Assembly: GCA_017936685.1 (NCBI GenBank)
Contig: JAGBFA010000004.1
Location: forward strand, 186,001-250,000
DNA length: 64,000 bases
Origin: Alistipes sp.
GTDB taxonomy: Bacteria; Bacteroidota; Bacteroidia; Bacteroidales; Rikenellaceae
Direction: 5' to 3'
Part shown: positions 18,424 to 26,518 of the stretch, piece after piece
How positions within the stretch are numbered: position 1 is the stretch's first letter
Layout of the letters: each line of letters opens with the position of its first letter
Program-made: the position numbers and the translations under genes
Notes under the pieces: model-generated
What the model saw: the letters and a program-made list of their open reading frames with translations, nothing else
Databases searched by the model: none
Told to the model about the DNA's origin: nothing

Positions 18424-19626
18424 ATGAATGATATACTTCGCAGACAGTTTCTTACGCACGTTGCGCAGACCTCGCCTTCGCCCATGATGATCGAGGTGGC
18501 GCGTGCCGAGGGTTCGTTTTTCTATACGCCCGAGGGCAAACGCTATTTCGACCTTGTGGCCGGAGTCTCGGTCAACAACGTCGGTCACGGCAACAAGTCG
18601 GTCATCGAGGCCGTGCAGCGGCAGGCGGCCGACTACATGCACATTATGGTCTACGGCGAGATGGTGGAGCGTCCGCAGGTGGAGTATGCGCGCCGCATAG
18701 CCGCGCTGCTGCCCGCGCCGCTCGACAGCGTCTACTTCGTCAACTCGGGTGCCGAGGCCGTCGAGGGTGCATTGAAGCTGGCCAAACGCTACACCCACCG
18801 CACCGAGATGATCTCCATGCGCCGCGCCTATCACGGTTCGACGCACGGTGCCATGAGCATGATGGGTGCTCCCGAGGGCGAGGAGTGGAAGGGTGCCTTC
18901 CGTCCGCTGCTGCCCGACACGCAGGCCATAGAGTTCAACTCGTTCGAGGAGCTTTCGCGCATCACCTCGCGCACGGCGTGTGTGCTGTGCGAGCCTGTGC
19001 AGGGCGAGGCCGGTGTGCGTCCGCCCGTCGACGGCTATTTGCAGGCTTTGCGCGAGCGTTGCACCGAGGTGGGTGCACTGCTCATCTTCGACGAGATACA
19101 GACCGGCATGGGGCGCACGGGCGAGATGTTCGCCTGCCTGAAATACGGTGTCACGCCCGACATCGTGTGCCTTGCCAAAGCCTTCGGCGGCGGCATGCCG
19201 TTAGGCGGCTTCGTGGCCAGCGGCGAGGTGATGTCGACCCTGCAATCGTCGCCGACGCTGGGACATATCACCACATTCGGCGGTCACCCCGTATGCTGTG
19301 CGGCCGGTCTTGCCGCACTCGACTATCTCGTCGACAACGACATACTTAGCTCTGTGGAGCATAAGGGCGCGTTGTTCGAGGATCGTCTGCGCTCGCACCC
19401 CGCCGTCCGCGAGATACGCCGCTCCGGGCTTCTTTTGGCCGTCGAGCTCGGCTCTTCCGAGCGTCTCTATACCATTATGTCTCTCTTTGCCGAGCGCGGC
19501 ATCATGAGCGACTGGTTTCTCTATTGCGACACCGCTTTCCGCATCTCTCCCCCTCTGACCATCTCCGACGTAGAGATCGAAGAGTGTTGCGGTATAATCC
19601 TCTCCTGCCTCGATACTTTTTCGTGA
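18424..19626 (+). CDS. Class III pyridoxal-phosphate aminotransferase
   Basis: 400 residues from the ATG at 18424, 16 bp after trmH. It has the class III features: NSGAEAVEGALKLAKR (about 103-118), YHGSTHGA, the Asp in IFDEIQTGMGRTG (about 222-234) and the PLP lysine in CLAKAFGGGMPLGG (Lys near 250). Related enzymes act on ornithine, acetylornithine or 4-aminobutyrate; with no biosynthetic neighbours the substrate stays open. The last codons and TGA stop fall inside a dispersed palindromic repeat (from 19616), so the C-terminus may have been reshaped by that element. Confidence 0.93.
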   Translation: MNDILRRQFLTHVAQTSPSPMMIEVARAEGSFFYTPEGKRYFDLVAGVSVNNVGHGNKSVIEAVQRQAADYMHIMVYGEMVERPQVEYARRIAALLPAPLDSVYFVNSGAEAVEGALKLAKRYTHRTEMISMRRAYHGSTHGAMSMMGAPEGEEWKGAFRPLLPDTQAIEFNSFEELSRITSRTACVLCEPVQGEAGVRPPVDGYLQALRERCTEVGALLIFDEIQTGMGRTGEMFACLKYGVTPDIVCLAKAFGGGMPLGGFVASGEVMSTLQSSPTLGHITTFGGHPVCCAAGLAALDYLVDNDILSSVEHKGALFEDRLRSHPAVREIRRSGLLLAVELGSSERLYTIMSLFAERGIMSDWFLYCDTAFRISPPLTISDVEIEECCGIILSCLDTFS

Positions 19627-19738
19627 AAAGGCATCATTTACTTCCGCTCGCTCCATTGCCCGAACGGGCAGTACGGTTAGTACAGCCCGTCCGTCCAATG
19701 TTCGTTGCGCGTTGTAACTAATGCCTTTTGACGAAAAA
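19616..19738 (+). repeat. Dispersed palindromic repeat family 1, copy 1
   Basis: About 123 bp. Its ends pair with each other (CTTTTTCGTGAAAAGGC against GCCTTTTGACGAAAAAG) and an inner hairpin is formed by GGGCAGTAC and GTACAGCCC. It carries the TGA stop of the upstream aminotransferase. Confidence 0.75.
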
Positions 19739-19771
19739 GTAGGTAGTGGTTCTTTGGAGGTTTTCCGTGAT

Positions 19772-19894
19772 TTTTTCCGTGAAAAACGGCATTCTGCTTC
19801 CGCTCCTTGTCGTTCGACAATGGGCAGTACACTTAGTACAGCCCATCGCCTCACTCTGTCGTTGCGTTGTATAATAGCATTTTTGACAAAAAAG
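19772..19894 (+). repeat. Dispersed palindromic repeat family 1, copy 2
   Basis: Same orientation as copy 1, with the same terminal and inner inverted repeats (ATGGGCAGTAC/GTACAGCCCAT). Confidence 0.75.
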
Positions 19895-19930
19895 TGGGTA
19901 GTGGGGCTTTGGAGAGATTTTCCTCGTTCT

Positions 19931-20161
19931 GTCATTCTGAGGAGCGGCCAATGGCCGCGACGTGAGAATCTCTGTTTTGGTCGTCAAGCTCCCGTATGCA
20001 GAACCGCACTCCTGCCGGTGAGACTCCCACGGTCGGGCATGCGCCCTCCCTCGGAGTGACAGAGTGGTCATGTCGTCCCCAGATGTCTCGCATTCGCTCG
20101 ACATGACACGGTGTGTTTTGTCTTCCCCAACCAGATTCTTCACTGCGTTCAGAATGACATG
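19931..20161. repeat. Dispersed repeat family 2, copy 1
   Basis: Starts GTCATTCTGAGGAGCGG, contains a GACTCCCACGGTCGGGCA stretch and CCTCGGAGTGACAGA, and ends near TTCAGAATGACATGG. The same pieces recur at 30.4-30.6 kb and, inverted, at 34.8-35.1 kb. No coding signal. Confidence 0.6.
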
Positions 20162-20194
20162 GCCGGGAAAAATAGTTTTCAAAGCACCACTACC

Positions 20195-20316
20195 CCTTTT
20201 TCGTCAAAAGCGGTATTATACAACGCAAACGAAGATCCGCCGGATAGGACATACTGATGTATTTCCTATTCGGCGGAGCAAGTGCGCGGCAGTAGAATGC
20301 CGCTTTTCACGGAAAA
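20195..20316 (-). repeat. Dispersed palindromic repeat family 1, copy 3 (inverted)
   Basis: Opposite orientation to copies 1 and 2. The outer arms match, while the inner hairpin has changed on both sides (CCGCCGGATAGGA with TCCTATTCGGCGG), so pairing is kept though sequence is not. Confidence 0.7.
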
Positions 20317-20337
20317 CAACCCAAGTTCCACGACTGC

Positions 20338-20461
20338 ATTTTTCGTCAAAAGTGGTTAGTTGCAACGCAACATCGGAGCGAAGCGATGGAACATACTAAC
20401 GTATTTTCCATTGCTGAGCGACAAGGCGCGGAAGCAAATGACCGCTTTTCACGAAAAAAGT
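20338..20461 (-). repeat. Dispersed palindromic repeat family 1, copy 4 (inverted)
   Basis: Ends TTTTTCGTCAAAAG...CTTTTCACGAAAAAAG, with inner arms around AACATACTAACGTATT. It sits directly beyond the upp stop codon and may act as its transcription end. Confidence 0.7.
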
Positions 20462-20470
20462 CACGGAAAA

Positions 20471-21124
20471 TTATAATTTTTCGCCGTAAGCCAGATCTCC
20501 GGCATCGCCCAACCCCGGGACGATGTAGGAGCGCGAGGTAAGCTCCTCGTCGACGGCGGCACACCATAAGGTGCACTTCTGCTCTGAGGTGTGGCGCAGG
20601 ACATAATCCACACCCTGCTCGCTGGCTATGACAGAGGCGAAATGAGTGTGGGCAGGCTCGCCGCCGCGCTCCTTCAAGGCCTCGTATGCCAGAATGAGCG
20701 AGCTGCCCGTAGCCAACATGGGATCGACCAACAGCAGCGTCTTACCCTCCAACGATCCGCACGAGATATACTCCACCTTGACGGTAAACGATCCGTCGGC
20801 CTTGCTCTTGCGGTAGGCCGAGACAAAGGCGTTCTGCGCATCGTCGAAGTAGTTGAGGAAACCCTGATGGAACGGCAGGCCGGCACGCAGGATTGTGGCT
20901 ATGACGACCGTGTCGGAGATCGACTCCACGGCCGCCTCGCCCAGCGGGGTCTCCACCACGCGCGTGGCGTAGTTCAGCTGCTTCGATATCTCATAGGCCG
21001 AGATCTCGGCTATGCGTTCGAGGTTGCGGCGGAAGCGCATCGAATCGCCCTGCACGTGTTTGTCGCGCAGCTCGGCGATGAATTTGTTGAGAATCGTGTT
21101 CTGCTTGTTGAGAATGTGCAACAT
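20471..21124 (-). CDS. upp: Uracil phosphoribosyltransferase
   Basis: 217 residues, normal length. Converts uracil and PRPP to UMP in pyrimidine salvage. The PRPP-binding loop is visible in LLLVDPMLATGSS (about 126-138), the uracil-binding region in IVPGLGDAGDLAYG at the C-terminus, and ATILRAGLPF in the middle. It lies 35 bp downstream of hflX on the same strand and may be cotranscribed with it. Confidence 0.95.
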   Translation of the reverse strand: MLHILNKQNTILNKFIAELRDKHVQGDSMRFRRNLERIAEISAYEISKQLNYATRVVETPLGEAAVESISDTVVIATILRAGLPFHQGFLNYFDDAQNAFVSAYRKSKADGSFTVKVEYISCGSLEGKTLLLVDPMLATGSSLILAYEALKERGGEPAHTHFASVIASEQGVDYVLRHTSEQKCTLWCAAVDEELTSRSYIVPGLGDAGDLAYGEKL

Positions 21125-21159
21125 GATCTATCGGTTTAGTTTAGTGTCGGGGTATAGAG

Positions 21160-22389
21160 TCAATAGAGGAAGTTGTTGAACGGATAGCGGCCGGCATGTA
21201 TCTCGCGCACCATGCCGTAGAGGTCGGAGCGCAGCTTGTCGATGCCGCTCTTCTCGCGTGCCGAGATGAAGATGCACGGGGTGTTGGCGCGTGCTATCCA
21301 GCTGCGGCGCAGCTCGTCGAGCGAAATGTTCTCGCGCGTGGGCGGCGTCAGGTCGTCCTCCTCCTTGGGCGTATAGCGATAGGCATCTATCTTGTTGAAT
21401 ACCAGAAATACGGGTTTGTCGCCGGCACCTATGTCGCGCAGCGTCTGCTTGACGACGTTGATCTGCTCCTCGAAGCCCGGGTGCGATATGTCGACCACGT
21501 GCAGCAGCAGGTCGGCCTCGCGCACCTCGTCGAGCGTCGACTTGAACGACTCGATCAACTCGGTGGGCAGCTTGCGGATAAAACCCACCGTGTCGGACAT
21601 CAGGAATGGCAAATTGTCGAAGACCACCTTGCGCACCGTCGTGTCGAGCGTGGCGAAGAGCTTGTTCTCGGCAAAGACGTCGCTCTTCGAGAGCAGGTTC
21701 ATCAGCGTCGACTTGCCCACATTGGTATAGCCGACCAATGCCACGCGCACCATCTGTCCGCGATTGGAGCGTTGCACCGACATCTGGCGGTCGATCTTTT
21801 TAAGATCCTCTTTGAGCTTGGATATGCGGTTGCGCACTATACGGCGGTCGGTCTCGATCTCGCGCTCGCCCGCACCGCCGCGCGTGCCCGTGGCACCGCG
21901 CTGTCGTTCGAGGTGGGTCCACAGACCTGCCAGGCGCGGCAGCAGGTATTCGTACTGCGCCAGCTCGACCTGTGTCTTGGCATAGGCCGTGCGCGCCCGC
22001 GAACGGAATATGTCGAGTATGAGCCGCGTGCGGTCGAGTACACGGCACGGCATGGCCTTTTCGATATTGCGTGTCTGTGCCGGCGACAGCTCGTCGTCGA
22101 ACACGGCAACGTCGATTTCATTATCCTCGCAGTAGGCGGCTATCTCCTCCAACTTGCCCGGACCCACATAGATCTTCGACGAGGGCTGCGGCAGCCGCTG
22201 CGTGAAACGCCTTACGGTGTCGATATCGGCCGTCTCGGCCAGAAACTCCAATTCGTCGAGAAACTCGTCGGTGCGTTCGGCCGCCTCGCCGTCGCGTATG
22301 ACGGCAACGAGTACGGCGCGTTCGCGACGCTCGGGTTCCGCTGCGCCGCCCTCCGAAGGATTGTTATTTCGTCTCTCTTTTTCTGTCAT
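21160..22389 (-). CDS. hflX: GTPase HflX
   Basis: 409 residues. HflX splits stalled or hibernating ribosomes. The N-terminal glycine-rich HflX domain (about 30-190, with SSKIYVGPGKLEEI and FDDELSPAQTRNIE) is followed by a coiled stretch and the G domain with G1 ALVGYTNVGKST (about 217-228), DTVGFI (about 263-268) and NKID (about 340). A rho-independent terminator separates it from upstream tonB, so it probably has its own promoter in 22390-22520. Confidence 0.95.
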   Translation of the reverse strand: MTEKERRNNNPSEGGAAEPERRERAVLVAVIRDGEAAERTDEFLDELEFLAETADIDTVRRFTQRLPQPSSKIYVGPGKLEEIAAYCEDNEIDVAVFDDELSPAQTRNIEKAMPCRVLDRTRLILDIFRSRARTAYAKTQVELAQYEYLLPRLAGLWTHLERQRGATGTRGGAGEREIETDRRIVRNRISKLKEDLKKIDRQMSVQRSNRGQMVRVALVGYTNVGKSTLMNLLSKSDVFAENKLFATLDTTVRKVVFDNLPFLMSDTVGFIRKLPTELIESFKSTLDEVREADLLLHVVDISHPGFEEQINVVKQTLRDIGAGDKPVFLVFNKIDAYRYTPKEEDDLTPPTRENISLDELRRSWIARANTPCIFISAREKSGIDKLRSDLYGMVREIHAGRYPFNNFLY

Positions 22390-22522
22390 CTGTCATTCGA
22401 TGGTGAAGGGTTACAAAGGCTGTTTATGCAAATCTCTCTCCGCATCGTTGCAATCTGGCCGGACACCCGCCGGCCCTCCGGCTGCGCGGAGCAGGGCATC
22501 GAGCGGGCAAGACCCTATAAAA

Positions 22523-22557
22523 AAGGGTATCCGCCAACGGGATACCCTTGTTTTTAT
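22523..22557 (-). terminator. Rho-independent terminator after tonB
   Basis: Inverted repeat AAGGGTATCC/GGATACCCTT around a six-base loop; on the minus strand it is followed by a T-rich run (CTTTTTTATAG). It closes the tonB transcript before hflX. Confidence 0.85.
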
Positions 22558-22569
22558 ATTGCCTTACGA

Positions 22570-23256
22570 TCAATTCTGAATACGGAATATAACGGGCAAT
22601 GTGTAGGTACAGCGCACAGGTTTGTTACGCTGACGTCCCGGTTCCCATTTGGGCGACTTCTGCAACACGGCGATGGCTGCGTCGGAAAGGCTCTTGTCGG
22701 GGGTCTGCAACACCTCGAAGCGCGACAGCTTGCCGTCGGGCTCAACCACGAACTTGATGATGACGTTGCCCTGAATGCCGTTCTCCTGTGCGATCTGCGG
22801 ATAGCGCACGTTGTTCTGCACCCATGCGCGGAACTTCTCCAAGCCGCCGCCCTGGAACTTGGGCATGACCTCGGCATTGACGAAGATCTCCTCCTCCTCG
22901 ATCTCCTCCTCTTTCTCCTGGTAGACGATCTCCAATTCGTCAAACGCATCGCCTTCGTCGATGAAAGAGATGGTGTTATCGATCTTCTGGTCGTTAGAGA
23001 CGATTTTCAGCACGTTGGTGATGACCTGAATCTGAGCCTGCTGCGGTGGGGGCGGCGGGGTGTCGTCCTGACGCGTAACGTCGATCTCCTCGACCTCCAA
23101 CACTTCCTGTACCACCTGCGTGGTCTTGATCTTGTTATCGGACTTATGATACCAGAATGCGAGTGCCATCACGGCCAGAGCGATCACCAGACCGATCTCC
23201 ATGAACAGCGACTTCTTATTCTGCAAGTCCGCTTTGGGTGACTTTTTGATCTCCAT
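22570..23256 (-). CDS. tonB: Energy transducer TonB
   Basis: 228 residues. A cytoplasmic N-terminus, one membrane helix (about 19-38), a periplasmic segment with a proline run (DDTPPPPPQQ, about 65) and an acidic linker rich in Glu, then the TonB C-terminal domain (about 145-225; YPQIAQENGIQGNVIIKFVVEPDG). It couples the proton motive force, through ExbB/ExbD (cf. the operon at 32-34.6 kb), to outer-membrane SusC-like receptors. The acidic rather than Pro-Lys-rich linker is common in Bacteroidetes. Confidence 0.93.
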   Translation of the reverse strand: MEIKKSPKADLQNKKSLFMEIGLVIALAVMALAFWYHKSDNKIKTTQVVQEVLEVEEIDVTRQDDTPPPPPQQAQIQVITNVLKIVSNDQKIDNTISFIDEGDAFDELEIVYQEKEEEIEEEEIFVNAEVMPKFQGGGLEKFRAWVQNNVRYPQIAQENGIQGNVIIKFVVEPDGKLSRFEVLQTPDKSLSDAAIAVLQKSPKWEPGRQRNKPVRCTYTLPVIFRIQN

Positions 23257-23327
23257 TTATGAATAAATTTTTAGTTTTAGTTACTCAACCGAAACAGGGT
23301 GTATGTGCATACGCGCGCTACACTATG

Positions 23328-23335
23328 CAAATATA
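23328..23335 (-). promoter_or_regulatory. Possible -7 element for tonB
   Basis: TATATTTG on the minus strand (23335-23328), about 70 bp before the tonB ATG. No clear TTTG at the proper distance, so weaker than the other promoters called here. Confidence 0.4.
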
Positions 23336-23389
23336 GATATAAAATTTCAAAAAAAGACAGGTGTGCATGAAAAATCTTTAATTTTACAT

Positions 23390-23397
23390 TAATTTTG
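23390..23397 (+). promoter_or_regulatory. Possible -7 element for rlmN
   Basis: TAATTTTG (TAnnTTTG) ends 17 bp before the rlmN ATG, in an AT-rich divergent spacer with tonB. A -33 TTTG is not evident. Confidence 0.45.
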
Positions 23398-23414
23398 TAG
23401 GTCGATAAAATTAT

Positions 23415-24476
23415 ATGACAGTTCGGAAAGTGGTCAAGGAGTCTCTATACGGTCTTAATCCCGAGCAGCTGCGGGCGATTTGCACCGAGGCGGGTCTGCC
23501 CCGTTTCGCCGCAGCACAGATGGCGCGCTGGCTCTATCGCCGCTTCACGGGCGAGGTGCAGGCCATGACCGATCTGCCGGCCAAGGCGAGGACGGCATTG
23601 GCCGAGCGGTTCGAGTCGGGACTGTCGGCACCGCAGTCGGTGAGCGTCTCCTCGGACGGCACGAAGAAGTATCTCTACCGCACCCTGCGCGGAGCCTTCA
23701 TCGAGTCGGCATATATCCCCGACGGCGACCGCGCCACACTGTGCGTGTCGTCGCAAGCTGGCTGCCGCATGGGCTGCCGCTTCTGCGCCACGGGACGGCA
23801 GGGGCTGATACACTCGCTCACGGCGGCCGACATACTCAACCAGATCATATCGCTGCCCGAGCGCGACCGTCTCACCAATCTCGTATTCATGGGCATGGGT
23901 GAGCCGTTGGACAACATCGACGAGGTGCTGCGCGCCATAGACGTGCTCACCTCGGATTGGGGCATGGGCTGGTCGCCCACGCGCATCACCGTCTCCACGT
24001 GCGGACTCTGTCCGACGCTGCCGCGACTGCTCGACTCTTCGTCGGTGCATGTGGCCGTATCGCTGCACAACCCCTTTTCGGAAGAGCGCGCGCAGATAAT
24101 GCCCGTCGAGAAGGCCTTTCCCATACGCGATGTGATAGATATCCTGCGTCGCTACGACTTTACGCGCCAGCGTCGCGTCTCGTTCGAATACATCGTCATG
24201 GAGGGCATGAACGACTCGCCGCGGCATGTGCGCGAACTGTGCCGCCTTTTGAACGGCTTGAAGTGCCGCATCAACCTCATACGCTTCCACCGCATACCCG
24301 ACTCGCCCTACTTCTCCCCCTCGGAGGAGCGCATGTGCCGCTTCCGCGACGCACTCACCTCGCGAGGCATACAGACCACCATACGCCGTTCGCGCGGCGA
24401 GGACATACAGGCGGCCTGCGGCCTGCTCTCGACAGCCGAGATGCAGCGCGGCGAACAGGTAGATAAAACAGAATAA
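23415..24476 (+). CDS. rlmN: Dual-specificity 23S rRNA A2503 / tRNA A37 methyltransferase
   Basis: 353 residues, normal RlmN length. Radical SAM enzyme that adds a C2 methyl group to A2503 of 23S rRNA and to A37 of some tRNAs. Seen: the cluster motif CRMGCRFCATG (CxxxCxxC, about residues 117-124), FMGMGEPLDN (about 158-167), STCGL (about 196) and a late Cys in the segment IQAACGLL that would be the methyl-carrying cysteine. It is divergent from tonB and 12 bp upstream of the GH97 gene. Confidence 0.95.
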   Translation: MTVRKVVKESLYGLNPEQLRAICTEAGLPRFAAAQMARWLYRRFTGEVQAMTDLPAKARTALAERFESGLSAPQSVSVSSDGTKKYLYRTLRGAFIESAYIPDGDRATLCVSSQAGCRMGCRFCATGRQGLIHSLTAADILNQIISLPERDRLTNLVFMGMGEPLDNIDEVLRAIDVLTSDWGMGWSPTRITVSTCGLCPTLPRLLDSSSVHVAVSLHNPFSEERAQIMPVEKAFPIRDVIDILRRYDFTRQRRVSFEYIVMEGMNDSPRHVRELCRLLNGLKCRINLIRFHRIPDSPYFSPSEERMCRFRDALTSRGIQTTIRRSRGEDIQAACGLLSTAEMQRGEQVDKTE

Positions 24477-24488
24477 ACCCATACCATA

Positions 24489-26495
24489 ATGAAAGCAACG
24501 ATCCTCTTAGTGGCAGCCGCCGCAATCGTCTCGTCGGCCGTAGCGGCCGAGCCTGCAAGACATATCCTCTCGTCGCCCGACGGGCGAACCGTAGTCACCG
24601 TATCGTGCGGCGACGATCTGCGTTGGAGCGTCGAGCGCGACTCGCGCCTGCTGCTGGCACCCTCGCGCATAGCTCTCTCGACCGACAAGGGCGAGTGGGG
24701 CATCAAGCCGCGGCTGAGAGCCGTGCGCCGCAGCTCGGAAGACCGTACCATAGCGGCTCCTGTTTACCGTCAGGCAGCAGTCGCCGACCGCTACAATGCC
24801 CTCACGCTCGAATTCGGCGGCCGCAGCGACGGCTATGCCGTGGAGCTGCGTGCCTATGACGACGGCGTATGCTACCGCTTCGCCGACCGCGGCAGGAGCG
24901 ATTTCCGCGTGCTGGGCGAGACGGCCGAATTCGGCTTCGACGAGGATTATTCTGCATACGTGCCATACGTCAATGCCAAGAAAGGCTCAACGGCCGACTA
25001 TGCCACGCAATTCTATACGTCGTTCGAGAATACATACTCGCAGAGTACGCTGACGGCAATCAACCCCGGCCGTCTGATCTTCGCCCCTATTGTGGTGGAG
25101 TGCGCAGACGGCGTGAAACTCTGCATCACGGAGGCCGATTTGGAGAGCTATCCGGGTATGTTTCTCTCGAACGGCAATAGCGACCGCACAATAGAAGCCG
25201 TATTCGCCCCCGTGCCCGACAAGGTGCGGCAGGGCGGTCACAACATGTTGCAGGGCGAGGTGATCGGCCGCAAACCCTATATCGCCCAGGCGCGCGCCTC
25301 GCGCACCTTTCCGTGGCGCGTGGTGGTCATAGCCGACGAGGACCGCCGTCTGGCCGACTGCGACATGGTATGGCGTCTGGCGTCGGAGTGCCGCATCGGC
25401 GACACGTCGTGGATACGCCCCGGCAAGGTGGCATGGGACTGGTGGAACGCGTGGGGTCTCTACGGAGTCGATTTCCGCTCGGGCATCAACAACGACACTT
25501 ATAAATATTATATAGATTTCGCCTCGCAGATGGGCGTGGAGTATGTGATCCTCGACGAGGGTTGGAGCGTGACGGGTGCAGCCGACCTAAGACAGGTGGT
25601 CGACGAGATCGATCTGCAAATGCTGGTCGACTACGCCGGCGAGCGCAACGTGGGCATCATACTCTGGGCCGGTTACTGGGCGTTGAACCGCGACATCGAG
25701 GGGCTGTGCCGCCACTTCGCCCAGATGGGTGTCAAGGGCTTCAAGGTCGACTTCATGGACCGCGACGACCAGCAGATGGTCGACTTCTACTACGAGGTGG
25801 CACGCACGGCGGCCGAGCATCATCTGTTGGTCGACTTCCACGGGGCCTACAAACCTACGGGTCTGTCGCGCACCTATCCCAACGTACTCAACTACGAGGG
25901 CGTGCACGGCCTGGAACAGATGAAGTGGAGCAAGCCGTCGGTGGATCAGGTGACCTACGACGTGACGATCCCCTTCATACGTGCCGTGGCCGGTCCGATG
26001 GACTACACGCAGGGTGCCATGCGCAACGCCGCCCGCGGCAAATATTTTCCTTCCAACGAAGAGCCTATGAGTCAGGGCACGCGCTGCCACCAGCTGGCCA
26101 TGTACGGCATCTTCGACTCGCCGCTGAACATGATGTGCGACTCGCCGACGGCATACCTCAAAGAGAGGGAGTGCGCCTCGTTCATCGCGGGCGTGCCCAC
26201 CGTATGGGACTCGACCGAGTGTCTCGACGGCCGCATAGGCGAATATGCGGTGATGATGCGCCGCCGCGGCAACGAGGTCTACATCGCAGGACTCAACGGC
26301 TGGACGCCGCGCGAGGTCGATCTGGCGGCATTGGCGGCCGAGTATGCCGGTGCGCGCTACGAAATGTTTGCCGACGGAGCGAATGCCGACCGCTTCGGTG
26401 CCGACTACCGCCGCACGCAGGGCGAACGATGGCAGCCTGCCGTGGTGACGATGGCCCCCGGCGGCGGCTTCATCATAAAACTGACGTTGCAATAG
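24489..26495 (+). CDS. Glycoside hydrolase family 97 (retaining alpha-galactosidase-like)
   Basis: 668 residues with a signal peptide (1-20, ending AVAA), so probably periplasmic. The N-terminal beta-sandwich (about 25-290) precedes a TIM barrel and a small C-terminal beta domain. The barrel shows WDWWNAWG (about 318), ILDEGWS (about 354), KVDFMDRDDQQ with Asp near 418 and NYEGVHGLE with Glu near 469. In GH97, an Asp at the first position is the nucleophile of the retaining branch, while inverting SusB-type enzymes use Glu, so this copy is assigned to the retaining alpha-galactosidase-like branch by inference. Confidence 0.92.
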   Translation: MKATILLVAAAAIVSSAVAAEPARHILSSPDGRTVVTVSCGDDLRWSVERDSRLLLAPSRIALSTDKGEWGIKPRLRAVRRSSEDRTIAAPVYRQAAVADRYNALTLEFGGRSDGYAVELRAYDDGVCYRFADRGRSDFRVLGETAEFGFDEDYSAYVPYVNAKKGSTADYATQFYTSFENTYSQSTLTAINPGRLIFAPIVVECADGVKLCITEADLESYPGMFLSNGNSDRTIEAVFAPVPDKVRQGGHNMLQGEVIGRKPYIAQARASRTFPWRVVVIADEDRRLADCDMVWRLASECRIGDTSWIRPGKVAWDWWNAWGLYGVDFRSGINNDTYKYYIDFASQMGVEYVILDEGWSVTGAADLRQVVDEIDLQMLVDYAGERNVGIILWAGYWALNRDIEGLCRHFAQMGVKGFKVDFMDRDDQQMVDFYYEVARTAAEHHLLVDFHGAYKPTGLSRTYPNVLNYEGVHGLEQMKWSKPSVDQVTYDVTIPFIRAVAGPMDYTQGAMRNAARGKYFPSNEEPMSQGTRCHQLAMYGIFDSPLNMMCDSPTAYLKERECASFIAGVPTVWDSTECLDGRIGEYAVMMRRRGNEVYIAGLNGWTPREVDLAALAAEYAGARYEMFADGANADRFGADYRRTQGERWQPAVVTMAPGGGFIIKLTLQ

Positions 26496-26518
26496 TCTGA
26501 AACATATATCTTTTCGCA